Source of the DNA: Gymnopus androsaceus JB14
Taxonomy: Eukaryota; Basidiomycota; Agaricomycetes; Agaricales; Omphalotaceae
Assembly: GCA_009733575.1 (NCBI GenBank)
Contig: ML769431.1
Span: 243,482-307,481, forward strand
DNA: 64,000 nt
Direction: 5' to 3'
Made by a program: the position numbers and the translations under genes. Of the stretch, positions 34,611 through 46,120 are shown one piece after another. The notes beneath the pieces were generated by a model, which was not told where the DNA came from, did not search any database, and saw nothing but the letters and a program-made list of their open reading frames with translations. Numbering within the stretch: position 1 is the stretch's first letter; every line of letters begins with the position of its first letter.

Positions 34611-36968
34611 ATGAATTGGCTATTCAGCTTTTCCCTGATACTTTGCTCTGTTTTTCTCTGCCGTGCTGCGGTCTACGGCCGTACAGATGAACTTCAACAA
34701 TCGACTTCATGGGACTTCGTGATTATTGGCGGTTCGTTCTTCACTGATCAACTCTACAGGATGCTAATAAACCTTCCAGGAGGAACAGCCGGAAGTGTCC
34801 TTGCGAACAGACTTACTGAAGATCTCAATACCTCAGTTTTAGTCTTGGAGGCTGGAGTAAGGTACTAAGTCGTACAGGTTCACAGAAAGCAATACCCTGA
34901 ATTTGCTCCTTGCAGTAATATTGGCGCAGTACCGACCCAAATACCGTTTTTTTGCACGTTGCCACATCCTGAGTATGACTGGAATTATACGACAACCGCC
35001 CAGGAAGGGCTGAACGGGAGGGAGATCGCATACGGGCGAGGGTTTATTCTTGGAGGAAGCAGCTCCGTCAGTTCGTGCTATTTCACTGTTTTTCCGTTAC
35101 TTTTGTATCGCCTGACTCCTTTTGCTTTAGATGGGCTGTTCTATACTCGTGGCTCCGAAGACGATTTCAATCGCCTTGCAGATGTCACGGGAGACTCTGG
35201 GTGGTCTTGGGACAATGTCCAGACATATTTTCATCGTGTAAGTATTTCGCCTCCCCGAATTTCTAAATTTAATCTTTCTTTAGAATGAAAGGTGGACGCC
35301 CCCTGCTGACCATCATAATACTACTGGAGAATACGACCCTTCGATCCATAGCCTGACTGGTATCAATGCAGTCAGCCTTGCGGGCTTCCCTCAGTCCATC
35401 AACGAGAATATCATCCAAGCTTCCAACGAGCTCGGCGGAGAGTTTCAGTTTAATCTCGATATGAATTCCGGAACTCCACTTGGGCTCGGTAAGTGAACTG
35501 CTTCGGATTCAAGGCCCAATTCTGACTGTGATGCAGGATGGTTGCAAGCTACAATTGACGGAGGAAATCGCAGTAGTGCTGCGACATCTTACCTTGGCCC
35601 CGAATTTATCAACAGACCAAATCTTCACGTCTTGGTCAACACTCGCGTCACCCGGATTCTTCAAAGTAGCCCTTCTTCAAGCGATGGATCACCAATCTTG
35701 ACGACCGTTGAATATGCATTTTCGCCTGACGGTTCGACTGTCTTTTATGAAGAGAAGCTACTCCTTGCTTACACTTTTCTTCTTCTTCTTCTTCTTCTTC
35801 TTCTTCTTCAGGCCCCAGATACCAAGTGACAGCTTCAAAAGAGCTTCTACTATCTGCAGGTGCTATCGGGACGCCCCAGATACTTATGAACTCTGGAATC
35901 GGAAACTCGAGCTTTCTGACTTCTATGGGCATCCCCGTTCTCATGGATCTACCCAGTGTCGGCCAGAACTTCACCGACCATCCCCGTTTAGTGAACAACT
36001 GGGCCGTTACAGGTAACCACACCTTCGACGCCATTTACAGAAATTCGACTCTTTCGAATGATCTGGAAGAAGTTTGGAATGAGAGGGGGAAAGGTCCTCT
36101 AGTGGATACTTTTGTCAGCCACTTGTTATTTGCTCGTTTGAATAATTCGGTGTTGGACCAGTTTAGTGCTGATCCTGCTGCTGGGAATCATACTGCCCAC
36201 TACGAGCTGGGCTTTTCGGTATGTATGCAGCTTCTTATTCTTTGGAGTATGAGCTTAGGTAGAGTCTTTCAATAGAACGGCGATATTAACGTCGCTCCTA
36301 CGGGCCATTTCATCGGAATCACGACGAGGGTTGTGACCCCGGAATCTCGTATGTCTTTTCTTTTCTATTGACTACAATAAATATAGGCTAACTTTGACTT
36401 ACAGGCGGATCAGTCTTACTCAACACCACGGATCCCTTCACCGCCCCACTTATCAATCCAGAGTTATTATCTACCGACTTCGACATCGTGACAATGCGAG
36501 AAGCAGTCAAAACTGCCGTGAAATTCCTCAATGCGCCTGTATGGACGGGATACGTTGTGGGTAATCCCGACGTTCCGTATCCGGGAATAAATACCACGTC
36601 TTCAGACTCGGATATGGATATCGATGAACAACTCGACGCGTACATCCGCAATAACACCGGTACCTCTGCTCATGCTGTTGGCACAGCAGCAATGTCTCTT
36701 CCAGACTCGGGCTATGGAGTCGTAGAACCGAACTTTACGGTCAAAGGCGTACGAGGGCTGCGGGTGATTGATGCTTCGATATTTGTGAGTGCTGTTTTTT
36801 TGTTCTTGGGTTCGAAATATCCCAATGGGTTTTGATTTTGATTTTTTTTCCCTGCTGTGCGATATCTAGCCGTTTGTCCCTAGTGGGCATACTCAGGCTC
36901 CCACATATGTCGTAGCAGAACGTGCTTCGGAAATGATCAAGGAATTTTGGGCGCAGGAAGGGTTTTAA
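34611..36968 (+). CDS. GMC flavoprotein oxidoreductase, aryl-alcohol-oxidase-like
   Basis: A signal peptide ([23 protein letters not shown]) is followed by the ADP-binding motif [18 protein letters not shown] and LVLEAG. Later landmarks are the [19 protein letters not shown] block, [11 protein letters not shown], the [18 protein letters not shown] signature, the active-site HAVGTAAM with its catalytic His, and the C-terminal [13 protein letters not shown] with the second His. A His pair at these places is typical of aryl-alcohol oxidases, which supply H2O2 for lignin breakdown. All introns join in frame to the TAA at 36968. Three introns use GTTCG donors (34732, 35071, 35742). Several N-glycosylation sites fit secretion. 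Upstream in-frame ATGs at 34572 and 34584 would mask the signal peptide, so 34611 is preferred. Confidence 0.92.
35777..35809 (+). repeat. (TTC)11 microsatellite forming an intron's 3' polypyrimidine tract
   Basis: Eleven perfect TTC units run directly into the AG acceptor (35810-35811) of the GMC gene's intron that starts at 35742. Confidence 0.9.
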
Positions 36969-38672
36969 TGAGGTGAAACGCGATGCCTAGCTATCATTCA
37001 TGTACTAGGATCTGATGTGGCATGCGTATAGCTTCGAGAGAGGAAGCAGTAGTAGTGCGAAGATGCGCGGCAATTGAAATGGTTCACTGATCTTCTCCAC
37101 TTAAGCTTCATTTGGCAAATGCGAGATTGCGTTCATATCTCAAACGAGCCTCAAAGAGGTTCAAAAATGAAATCTTGACGTGACATGTCGACAATGATCG
37201 TCCCGAGGCAAGTTTATCTGCGGTAAGTAGTAAGTTTAATTGGTGATAAACTTTAACTGCAGTACTGTAATGCTGCGGCTTGAAGAGATATTAGTGAATG
37301 CTGTATTTCGAACATCGCGTCGAAGCTTGCGGCTGAGCAGGATAGATATGCAGACATTGCCCCGGTATCGCCAAACATCAGTGATCATTGTTCATGGACA
37401 GTTAGGCTAAGGATGCACTCACGCACACCCCCTAAAGTTTACTAGTGGATGATAGATCCAACCGAGAAGCATCGATTGAAGAACCGAAGAAGACTAGGAA
37501 CCCGAAAGATTCCTTCAAGCTTATTTTAATTTTTTTGTGCTTACTGATTCTTGATCCTTGGCGTAATAGAGGCTGACAAGGACAGACAAGGACATTGTGA
37601 GCATGTTGGTAATGGAACGGTGTTCAAAAAGGTGAGCGCGTATGTACAGTAATGAGAATTTGGTTTAAACAGGATATAATTCAGAGGCTCAGCCGGCTAC
37701 ATATGTTTTTTGCGGTGAGAATCCGCGTTGCCAAGAAATCAAGCCTTTTTTTAGAACTTACACAATTCAGCGATTGTCATAGGATTACTGTGTCACTATA
37801 CTTACTCTGTTCGCGGACCACGGGGCCCTGGTGAGCTCCATCTTGAAGATTACAACACTGAATATGTTTTTAGATCGTATCGACTCGAAGTATAGCGCTT
37901 GGCCACGGCGAAAAAGGTAGCCCAGGAAAGGATAGGTGCAAGCCTATGATCCTAGGAGATGTTAGAGCCTCTCCAAGTTCCTCTCCGACTTGCAGATCAG
38001 CCTGCCAAAAAATGCACTGTGTGGGAATCATGCTATGCGTACGATAAGTTCCTTCAGCTCAGCGAGCGCCCCACCCGTCCATTAGCAAATGACAATATCT
38101 CTGATCGCGATGCACGAGCCCCATCGTAAAATGACTCGTACTTTGTATTCAATCCAAATGCATTGTCGGCGCAAGTTGAATGATACATCACTGACCTGTG
38201 GTTGCGGTCGGGAACTTTAATGATACATCAGCTTCATCGCAGTGTTGAAGTGATCGATATCCTTTGAGCCAGAAAAAAAGTATCTAATACTGAGAGAGAG
38301 GGTGAGTTCGCTAATTTCTAAACGATGAAAATCAAAATGTACGGTGATACGCCGTCGCCAAAACCCGGACGAGACTTGACCTGTTTAAGGATCTAATCTC
38401 AATCAATTTGATTTGATTCACGCGAGAAGCTTCGGAAGTCGGCGCGCAGGCGCTGGTGATTACACGTGGAATTGCCTGCCGCAGCAGCTATACTTTCAAG
38501 ACGTTTCTATCTGTTCTGTTTCAATCGACCTACTTAGGCTTAGGCTTAGGCTGAAGCTTTCTCTTACATTCTTCTTTGCTTCCTTCCACTGATTCTGACC
38601 ATACGAAACGCGACATTGTGTATGCGGAGGAGGCTATAGAAGACAGTATAGTGGCTGGAATAGTCTGAGGTT
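36969..38672. other. 1.7-kb intergenic stretch, no gene seen
   Basis: Only short unsupported open frames are present. No tRNA, repeat family or conserved motif is evident. Confidence 0.45.
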
Positions 38673-41600
38673 ATGGACGCTGGAGAAACTTTCTGCTTCC
38701 AGGGTAAAGAAGAAGTGCAGAAGGAAGTTAAATTATTGACTCTCGCTTGTCGCTTCGGTGAATTTCCCCAGCTTTCTTCATTTGTTCCCGGCTTAATGCA
38801 AATTCCCCAGTACCTTACGATCAATGGCTTGTCACACACGTCGATTCATCTTGGACAATTAACCAGGTAAAGGCTTGGATTTTGGCCAAGTGTATCGCCA
38901 ACAATTCTTCTGGTAATGCTCCAGCTCAGAGTCCTCTGCTGCCGCCTATAAATCCGCCTCCCAAACCAAAGACGAAGCCAGCACGGCGTCCGGCATCTCC
39001 AATTGTTTTTGCTGCCTTTTCTCCTTCAGATACACCTCATAGCCCTGATGATGGACCAGTCAAGGAAGAGAAATCCAAAGGCAAGAAGCGTAGAGGTCGC
39101 GGAAGACCCATCTCTCCCATTACCTTTGCGCCAATCGGTGTCGTAGACCCCAAGAATGGCTCTGACGGAGAAGATTTTTCTAAATCACCAGATGTAGAGG
39201 GCGAAGTGATAGGCATGGGCTACGAAGAAGACGATGAATGGGATTCCGAGGAAGACACTGATATGGACGATATCGAGCTTGAGCTTGACTCAAAATTGGG
39301 CCGGCGTGCCAACCGGAACCAATATATGGGCTACCATGACCGCTTGTCTCGTCCCTCGGCTGATCAACACAATGCTTTACCTGCTCCTTCCAGGACTACG
39401 TTGGCCAGTAAAACGACTCTCATTAATCCAGCCTCTCTCCCTAGAGGCTCTTTTACCACATACCATCCCAACCTTCTTACCCTCATACGCTTTTCCACTG
39501 GCCAAATCCTCGAGAAGCACTTCACCATCCTCGATTATGAAATGAAGCCATATGAACTAATAGAGATCCATCGTCTAGGTGTCGTAACCAAGCTCCCGCG
39601 GGAAATTACGTTCCAGTACATTGAACCGTATTGGGAAGGCTGGGTGAAAGCGCTTCGCGTTGTGTTTCGGGAGCCTCGGGTTGTAGCCGAGGCTAGGTTG
39701 CAGGCTCGCGAGGAGACCAGTAGGCGGAAAGACTACCATGCTCCGGACATGAAGAACTCAGCCGCCGAGTCTGCGCACAGAACGATGGAAGTTCTTGCAG
39801 GTGGGCCTGTCAAAGTTGGTCCATTTCCCCCTGCCGATGTCGCTCTGGGTTTGGGTTTGCGACCCGCTGCTCCTTCGCGGACCAAGTCGGCGAGGAAAAT
39901 CAGACGCTCAGTTGGAAACGAACAAGAACTGTTTGGTTTGATAGGGAAACCGACAAACAACCAGAATGGTGCACCGCTAGAACGCAGTGGGACTGCGTCT
40001 TCAAAACACAGTGCAACTAGTAGTCGCAACACTGGCGGAAGCTCGAATCATTCTCGAAGCAAAGGGAAGCTTGAATGGCGTGAGCGGTGGCTTTTCATTA
40101 AGGATGGCGTTTTACATTTGAAGAAGGAGAATTCTGTAGGTTTATTCTCCAAGACATGTTCGCCGCTGACCTGCACACTGTCGTATAGGATTTATCTTCA
40201 ACTATCACGCAAAGCCTTCCCTTGAGCTCGCTGACGGAGGTACGCGGCATCGATCAGCTTGGCCGAACCATGGCCTCGATGCCCCAGTCTCCATCCCAGC
40301 GCATTGTATGTGCAAAATTCAAGACACGGATGACTACTACCAAGCCTTCCGCGCCCGAATCGTCGCACCATATGTCTTCTCATACAAGGAACGCTTCGCA
40401 AGCGAACATCCTCACTAACGCCAACGTCATGTCATCATCCACCAAGTTTGTTCCAAAGTCGACGAACTCTTCTTCCAAGCCTTCCAAAGGCTCGACGACC
40501 TTTTCCAAACCTTCTTCATCGACGTCGAAGGGAACCATGTCTCACCCCGGAAATGGTTCGATCAGTAGCTTTTTCCCGATAGGTTCCTCACCCAAAGCTT
40601 CTTCGTCGTCAGGCTATGGCCAGAATCGACCTACATCACCCTTGGCGCCATCAAAGCCAAAGATCATGCTGCAGATTAATCCTCTTCCATCTTCATCTAG
40701 AGTCGTATCAGCCAAGGAACGATCTTCATCATTGGACGTCCTCGGCAAAGGTAAAGGCAAAGCACCTGCTAAATATTCGCCTCGCTTTGCTTCAGCCACT
40801 GGAAGGATCGAGTCGGAAGTGCCTAGTGGGCCTCCTAGCGAGGCCGCAAGCGAGAATCCTTCCGAGGCTCCGACTGATGAGGAGGGTGCAGCCTCCGACG
40901 ACGAAGCCGACGCTGCTGATTTTGACAAGAAGAAGAAGAGGCAGAAGCAGGCCATCGTACCACCTCAGCAGCGCGCTGTTAACGAGCGGAGGCATCCCAC
41001 TATCGCGATGGACTCGGATGCTGATGACGGTTCTGGTGGTTCACTTTCTTCTCCGGTATTTGCACATAGTGATGATGATAGCCCGTTTTCGGATGGGCCT
41101 GGGATACGGAGCTATGGATATGGGTATCGGAATTTTGGAGGGACCTCGGAGTTGCGCAGGCGTCGAGAAGGGAAGGAAGTTGGTGCGCAAGGCGGCGGAG
41201 CTGGGCGAGAAGGCGATGGTGAAGCGAACCCGGATGCTGATACTAGTTATGTTTTGGTCAGTGGGGGTGATGACAATGCGGCGGAGGTGTCGACTTTGAA
41301 AGGAAAAGTGAGACGACCGTCAAGCGCTCGTTCAAGGCATTCCAATCGAGAAAAGGTCGATCCCGATTCCGAATGGATTGTCCTAGATCTCGGGGATGAT
41401 TTCGGTGCGTGCAAATATATCTTACCTGAGATTCGTTTTTAATATCATTCGCTGCAGCTTTTAAATCTTTCCTTCGTGTTATTCACCGACATGCGCCCCA
41501 TGCGGTCGACTCTAGTTTTTTATCGACTCTTCCTACCTTTCAAATGCCGAAGACCTCGAGTGATCCAGTTCCCACTGCACCCGCGCCCACGCCAAACTTC

Positions 41601-43952
41601 GCGCCTAGCCCAAATCAAGCTACACCGTCCGTCTCGTTTGGGCAATGGTCGTGGAACACTGCGCGGCACGAACAAGACCGTCGACCAATTACTGAAGAAA
41701 TCTCTCCGATTACTCCGGTCGACAAACTGTCGAAGGACTCTGGCCCATCTTCCCCTCTCCTTTCGGAGACGGCGGCAGAACCGCAGTCAGTTTGTGGTAG
41801 CGTCACTGACACCCCTGCTGGTACTCAAACCCCCGTCTCTCCTGACGCACCAAGAGACTCCAAACAATATCGCTTGCCTCCTTCTCCAACTTATAGCCGT
41901 CTTCTTGGTGTTCCTTACAGTGGCCTTCTCGGTAGGAAACAGCCCGAGAAGAAGGTCAACATTCAGAGTTCCCTGCAGAAGAACTCTATCGGGACCTTTG
42001 GTGCCCTTCCATATCCAGAGTGGCGTCTCGAGGTTGTGACGAAGGCGCAGCGAGCAGGCATGGGCGACCTTACTAGGGCCATGGACCAGTTTCTTTGGAG
42101 CGACAATCCCGGTCTTGCTTTATTGACTCGAGAGTTGGGACTTAGTCTGGCTCCGATGGAACTCATCAGAAGCCCGAGTATCCACACTGCTGGCGATCGA
42201 TATTCCTTTGACGGTGGTGAAGAGAGCACTGAGGATGTTGCTAGTATGCGGAGACAGAAGAGGCGCAGGGAAAGGAAAATGACTTTAGAGCGGGAGAACA
42301 TTGCTATGGGATTGGAGATCGCCGGTGTTGCGTCGAATGGTACTGGATCCATCGGGTCTAGCCCGACGTTGATTGACTCCAACCGGCAAAATACACAACA
42401 GCAGGTCCCATCTATCAGTAGTGGCCCAGAGGAGCCTTCCCCGAGATCGCCGTTCCATGCTATACGTGTTCATACCGAGACCTCGATCAACTCTTCTCCT
42501 TCTCTGAAGTTGGGCTATGTTGATATGGACTCAAGCGAGAGCGGCGAAGAAAGCAGTGATGCTGAATGGCTTGGGTGGATGGCGGATCTTCACCGCCAGG
42601 CTAAAATTCAGCGAGAGGAGGACGAACGACGTGACCGTCTTGAGACGGCAAGTGTTGTTAGTTCAACAGACACATATCATTACTGGGACTATCAGCAGCA
42701 GGATGATCATCGTCGGTATCAAGAGGAACGAAAAGCATTAGAGCCAAGTGCAATCGTTACCTCGTCTCCGCCATATACGTCGCCGAATTCACCTACTGTT
42801 GCAGAAATGTCGCAACTCGGCCATCAGCATCATACATCCTCTACCTCTACCCACTCAAGCAGCTCACTTAGTCATGCGTTTGGGTCTAATTCGACTACAG
42901 CATCGTTGACTTCCCAAATGCCTCTTACTCCGTCTGGCGATAAAGCTGTTGGTCGAACTTCAGTGCTCACCTCTCCTTCCTCAAATGAAAGTCTAGGTAA
43001 CATGCATGGGCGTCGACTGAGTTTCGGGCTGTCACCGTCTGAGCCTCCTTCCTCTGCAACCTCGCCTTCGCTATCACAAGTGGGCCACACCGCCATTGAG
43101 GTATCTTATCAGGAAAACGAGCACTCTCCAATCAGGAATCCTCGAGGCATCCATACCCGAGGCGGTCCCCACTTGTCACATTATGCTTCGACTGGGCTGA
43201 TTAGTCTTGGAACGCTAGAATCTGCACGGGAGATGGAATTCCATGGCTCTAATCTTACTAATGCTCGCAGACCGAGTATGCCTACTCTGAGTTCCTCATC
43301 TTCTGATCTGTCGACTCCGCCTCCCATGCAGAGCTTCAGTAGTGCAGGGACAGGCTCAAGTTGGTGGCCTGCGGATGCTCACTCTACTGCTAGCAATGGA
43401 GTACGATCTTCGAGCCCGTCATCGTCCAGCCACCCAGCCCCGGCTACCATACCGCGACGTTCCAGCGCTACTGGGCTGGCTACGAATTCCTCTCTAGGCC
43501 GCTCATCTAGTTTGCTGGGTAAAGGTCCTGCCTTACTTCGCAAGCGGACGACGACGAGGGAAGCGGAGGACGAACGGGATAAGGATATACGACAAAGTAA
43601 AGGGAAACAGAAAGAGAAGCTCTCAAAAGGGAAGGAGAAAGAGCGAAGTCCTGATGCGATAGTGCAGGAGACTTCAGGAGAAGGCAAGTCTCGCCGACCA
43701 AGGCTATCTCTTTCGATGTCAAATCAAGCTTACAACCAAGCCTCAAATTCTGAAGCGGTAAGCCCGTCTGCCACCGCTCCAGCATTCAAAGGCCGTATCA
43801 TCCGACATATCAAATCTAGTCAAAGCCTGTTATCTGGCGAAGAAGGCAGTACGAGTGCAAGGAATAACCCCCCTGCGAAGAAGAAGAAGAAGGGCTTCGA
43901 AAAGCTGATTCAGAGTTTCGAGTCGACGTTAGATTTCGTGGATGCACGCTAG
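38673..43952 (+). CDS. Large RA/PH-type adaptor protein, 1701 aa
   Basis: Four exons (38673-38703, 38772-40135, 40189-41404, 41458-43952) join in phase to 1701 residues. After a short N-terminal segment (WLVTHVDSSWTINQVKAWILAK) and acidic, basic and Pro-rich stretches comes a region at residues ~225-295 (HPNLLTLIRFSTGQILEKHF, DYEMKPYELIEIHRLG) resembling a Ras-association domain. A PH domain starts at ~445 (WRERWLFIKDGVLHLKK) and is interrupted by ~345 low-complexity residues before its C-terminal helix (DSEWIVLDLGDDFAFKSFLRVIHRHA, ~856-885). The rest is Ser-rich and disordered, ending in a Lys-rich tail (AKKKKKGFEKLIQSFESTLDF). RA-PH pairs occur in Grb7 and MRL adaptors that link Ras-like GTPases to membranes, so a cortical signalling role is inferred, not shown. 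Confidence 0.8.
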
Positions 43953-44544
43953 TGCGCTTCAGATATTTATAAGTTATTGCATTTTTCGTTAGTCTGTTAT
44001 AATTGTTTGGGTCCTGTATTGTAAATTTGCCTGTAACGTTTCTGTAAGTAGTTATGATACGTGTATATGTACACTAGTGTGGTCTAGCCTTGGTGAATGT
44101 CTGAATTTTCGAAGAAAGCGAATCTAACTGGGGCCGAAATTCATTTGATTGAGTTGCTTTGACTGAAGGTTTCTTTACTCCCAACCTCCACGACCCCTAT
44201 TAAGATCCATAGTGCCACTAGCGTGGCAATCCCCGACAGGCCCAATTAAAGCAGGCCATACACACTTTAATCCAGCAAGACATTGATCGAGCGATGAAAT
44301 TTAGTGGGAAAGTAACCGCCACTTGAATCAATTGAGCAAAGGCACGAAGAGACCACTGTACCACTGGGAATACATGTAATGTATGTAGAAGCAAGACAGG
44401 AAGCGGGAAAAGGAACTTGAAATGAAACTTCGGAGGGAAACACAAAGAGGAGCGATGCAGGAGACTGGTAGAGCGACAATATGAGAGAAAGGAAACGCAG
44501 GTATTCTATACAAAGGAGAGAGAGACTGAGTCCATACCTGGGCA

Positions 44545-44909
44545 TTGAATGCATAGATACATTTCAACTTGGGTACATTCTTTGTCCAATGCATGAATAC
44601 CTTTGGCTTTCAACCGGAAACCATTCAATGATTCATTTATGCACTTGAGGCATAACAACGGTGTATGGTCAAGAATGTAAGAGTTAATTATGTCCAGTGG
44701 TGGCAGCGAAGGAATGGGAATATAGGCCCCACTTCTCACGCAATCGTCAGTACCACACATATCAAGTATTTTGTTGTAAATCTTATTTTTTCGGACAGGC
44801 TCGCCATCTAGAATAATGGAGGACAAGTCAGAGATGTTTAGGTGTGTAAGGTGTTCTCGCCTCAATTCATCAGCTTCGGGCAAGGTCCAACGAAGGACGG
44901 AAGATAGAA
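44545..44909 (-). CDS. Unidentified coding exon
   Basis: An open stretch bounded by a plausible acceptor (ACAG|ATTCTATC) and donor (CCAG|GTATGG) encodes a well-composed segment of about 120 residues including REHLTHLNISDLSS, DMCGTDDCVRSG, PLLCLKCINESL and YLCIQCPG. The Cys pairs could form a zinc-binding knot. No neighbouring exons, start codon or family could be assigned. It may be an exon of an unknown gene or a relic. Confidence 0.35.
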
Positions 44910-45486
44910 TCTGTTGTAAATATCATGTATGGTAGTCATAGGTCAAAGGCCTACGTCTGGTGAGGACGATGGGGATAGAAAACGGGAGCAAAATGGGATG
45001 TTTCATGCGGAAAACATGGCGAAACGTGGCGCCTGGGAGCCACCTTAAAGCATCGTTTTTGGCGAATTTTGACCGATCGCTGCACATAGGACCCTCCCTT
45101 CCCTTCGGTCAGAGTCGGGGATCAACTACTTGTTTTTCATTTCTTCAAGATATGCAGCATATACTAAAATGTTCATACCAACATTTGATGAAATGTATAT
45201 ACAGCTGCTCCTGGTATGGGAGAAAGAATAAAACCAAAGTATGATTATTTGGGCTGGTACATTTGGATTGGTTAGGTGTGGATGGTGTTGTCCATGGGTA
45301 TGGGTATGATCTACCAAATTTTTGAACCTGCCAATACACTGCAGTGGACCGCGGGTTTCGACTGTGTGTAATTTGCATGAGCACTCCCTCCAGGCGCTAA
45401 ATTTTGTGGAAACATGTCAGAATATCAACATGAATGTTCAACCGCCAACTTGGCCACATTGGCAGTGCCTTTTGATAGAGTACTAA

Positions 45487-45590
45487 TGCTTCTTGTAGCT
45501 ACTTTGACTGCTGTTGAACGGGTCTTCTCATGTGGTCGGCACCTTCCATCAATACGATTTGTATACAGGAGTAGGAGCCTGATCCGATAG
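45487..45590 (+). pseudogene. Relic of a hAT transposase C-terminal dimerisation domain
   Basis: The frame reads LVATLTAVERVFSCGRHLPS and then a stop soon after RSRSLIR. The VERVFS-type core with a preceding Ala/Thr patch is the hallmark of the hAT dimerisation region. Nothing recognisable as the rest of a transposase lies upstream, so this is a small fragment. Confidence 0.55.
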
Positions 45591-45908
45591 AGGCAAAGCT
45601 GTAGTTATCATCATGTACGAAATCATCGAAATGGCTCTAGAGAAACTTTCACAATGCTAAATAGTTAAGGGAAATGATGAAAGAAAGGCATACATAATTT
45701 ATACAGGATAAATAGGTTACTTACACATGAGGAATGAATTCACTCTCTAGTGAACTACTGGTAAGAAGATGTCTGAGAAGTAGAAATGTCAAAATGAGTA
45801 TTGGGAATTGGGTAGAAATGTAAAGGAGCGCAATAGTAGTCCTTAAACAAAGTGAAAATAGCAACTTCCTTTGATTTTGTTTGCGGCTCTAGTGTCAATG
45901 GAATGACC

Positions 45909-46028
45909 TGTTGGAAATGAATCCACATCCATTGAATATGGTCAAGTAGCTCAGTGGTTAGAGCACTGCACCCGGTTTGGCAGGGGCCTGGGTTCAATCC
46001 CCAGCTTGGTCATTCTTTGTTATTCACA
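45909..46028 (+). repeat. 5' LTR, 120 bp
   Basis: Starts TGTTGGAAATGAATCC and ends TTGTTATTCACA. It is identical to 50831-50950. It has no evident TATA box. Most of its length is the tRNA-like sequence. Confidence 0.92.
45940..46012 (+). ncRNA. tRNA-like sequence inside the 5' LTR
   Basis: The 73-nt sequence can fold as a cloverleaf. Acceptor GGTCAAG pairs with CTTGGTC (two G-U pairs), D stem GCTC/GAGC, and T arm CTGGGTTCAATCCCCAG. The A box (TAGCTCAGTGG) and B box (GGTTCAATCC) match the Pol III consensus. The anticodon arm is degenerate: CTGCA faces GGCAG with one mismatch and the loop CCCGGTTT has eight bases and no clear U33, so it is unlikely to decode. The nearest T run for Pol III termination is TTTT at 46048-46051, beyond the LTR. 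Confidence 0.8.
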
Positions 46029-46120
46029 GATTCGCAGTCAGAAATGCTTTTATGCATCTTGCCCAATAGACTCAAGGTTTACCTTCATTGCCTCGCCGTT
46101 GTTGATTCATTTGATCCAAC

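Larger units (their letters stand above)
43953..45908. other. Intergenic region with gene scraps
   Basis: Apart from a coding-like exon on the minus strand near 44545-44909 and a hAT transposase scrap near 45487-45590, no structure is recognised. Confidence 0.4.
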
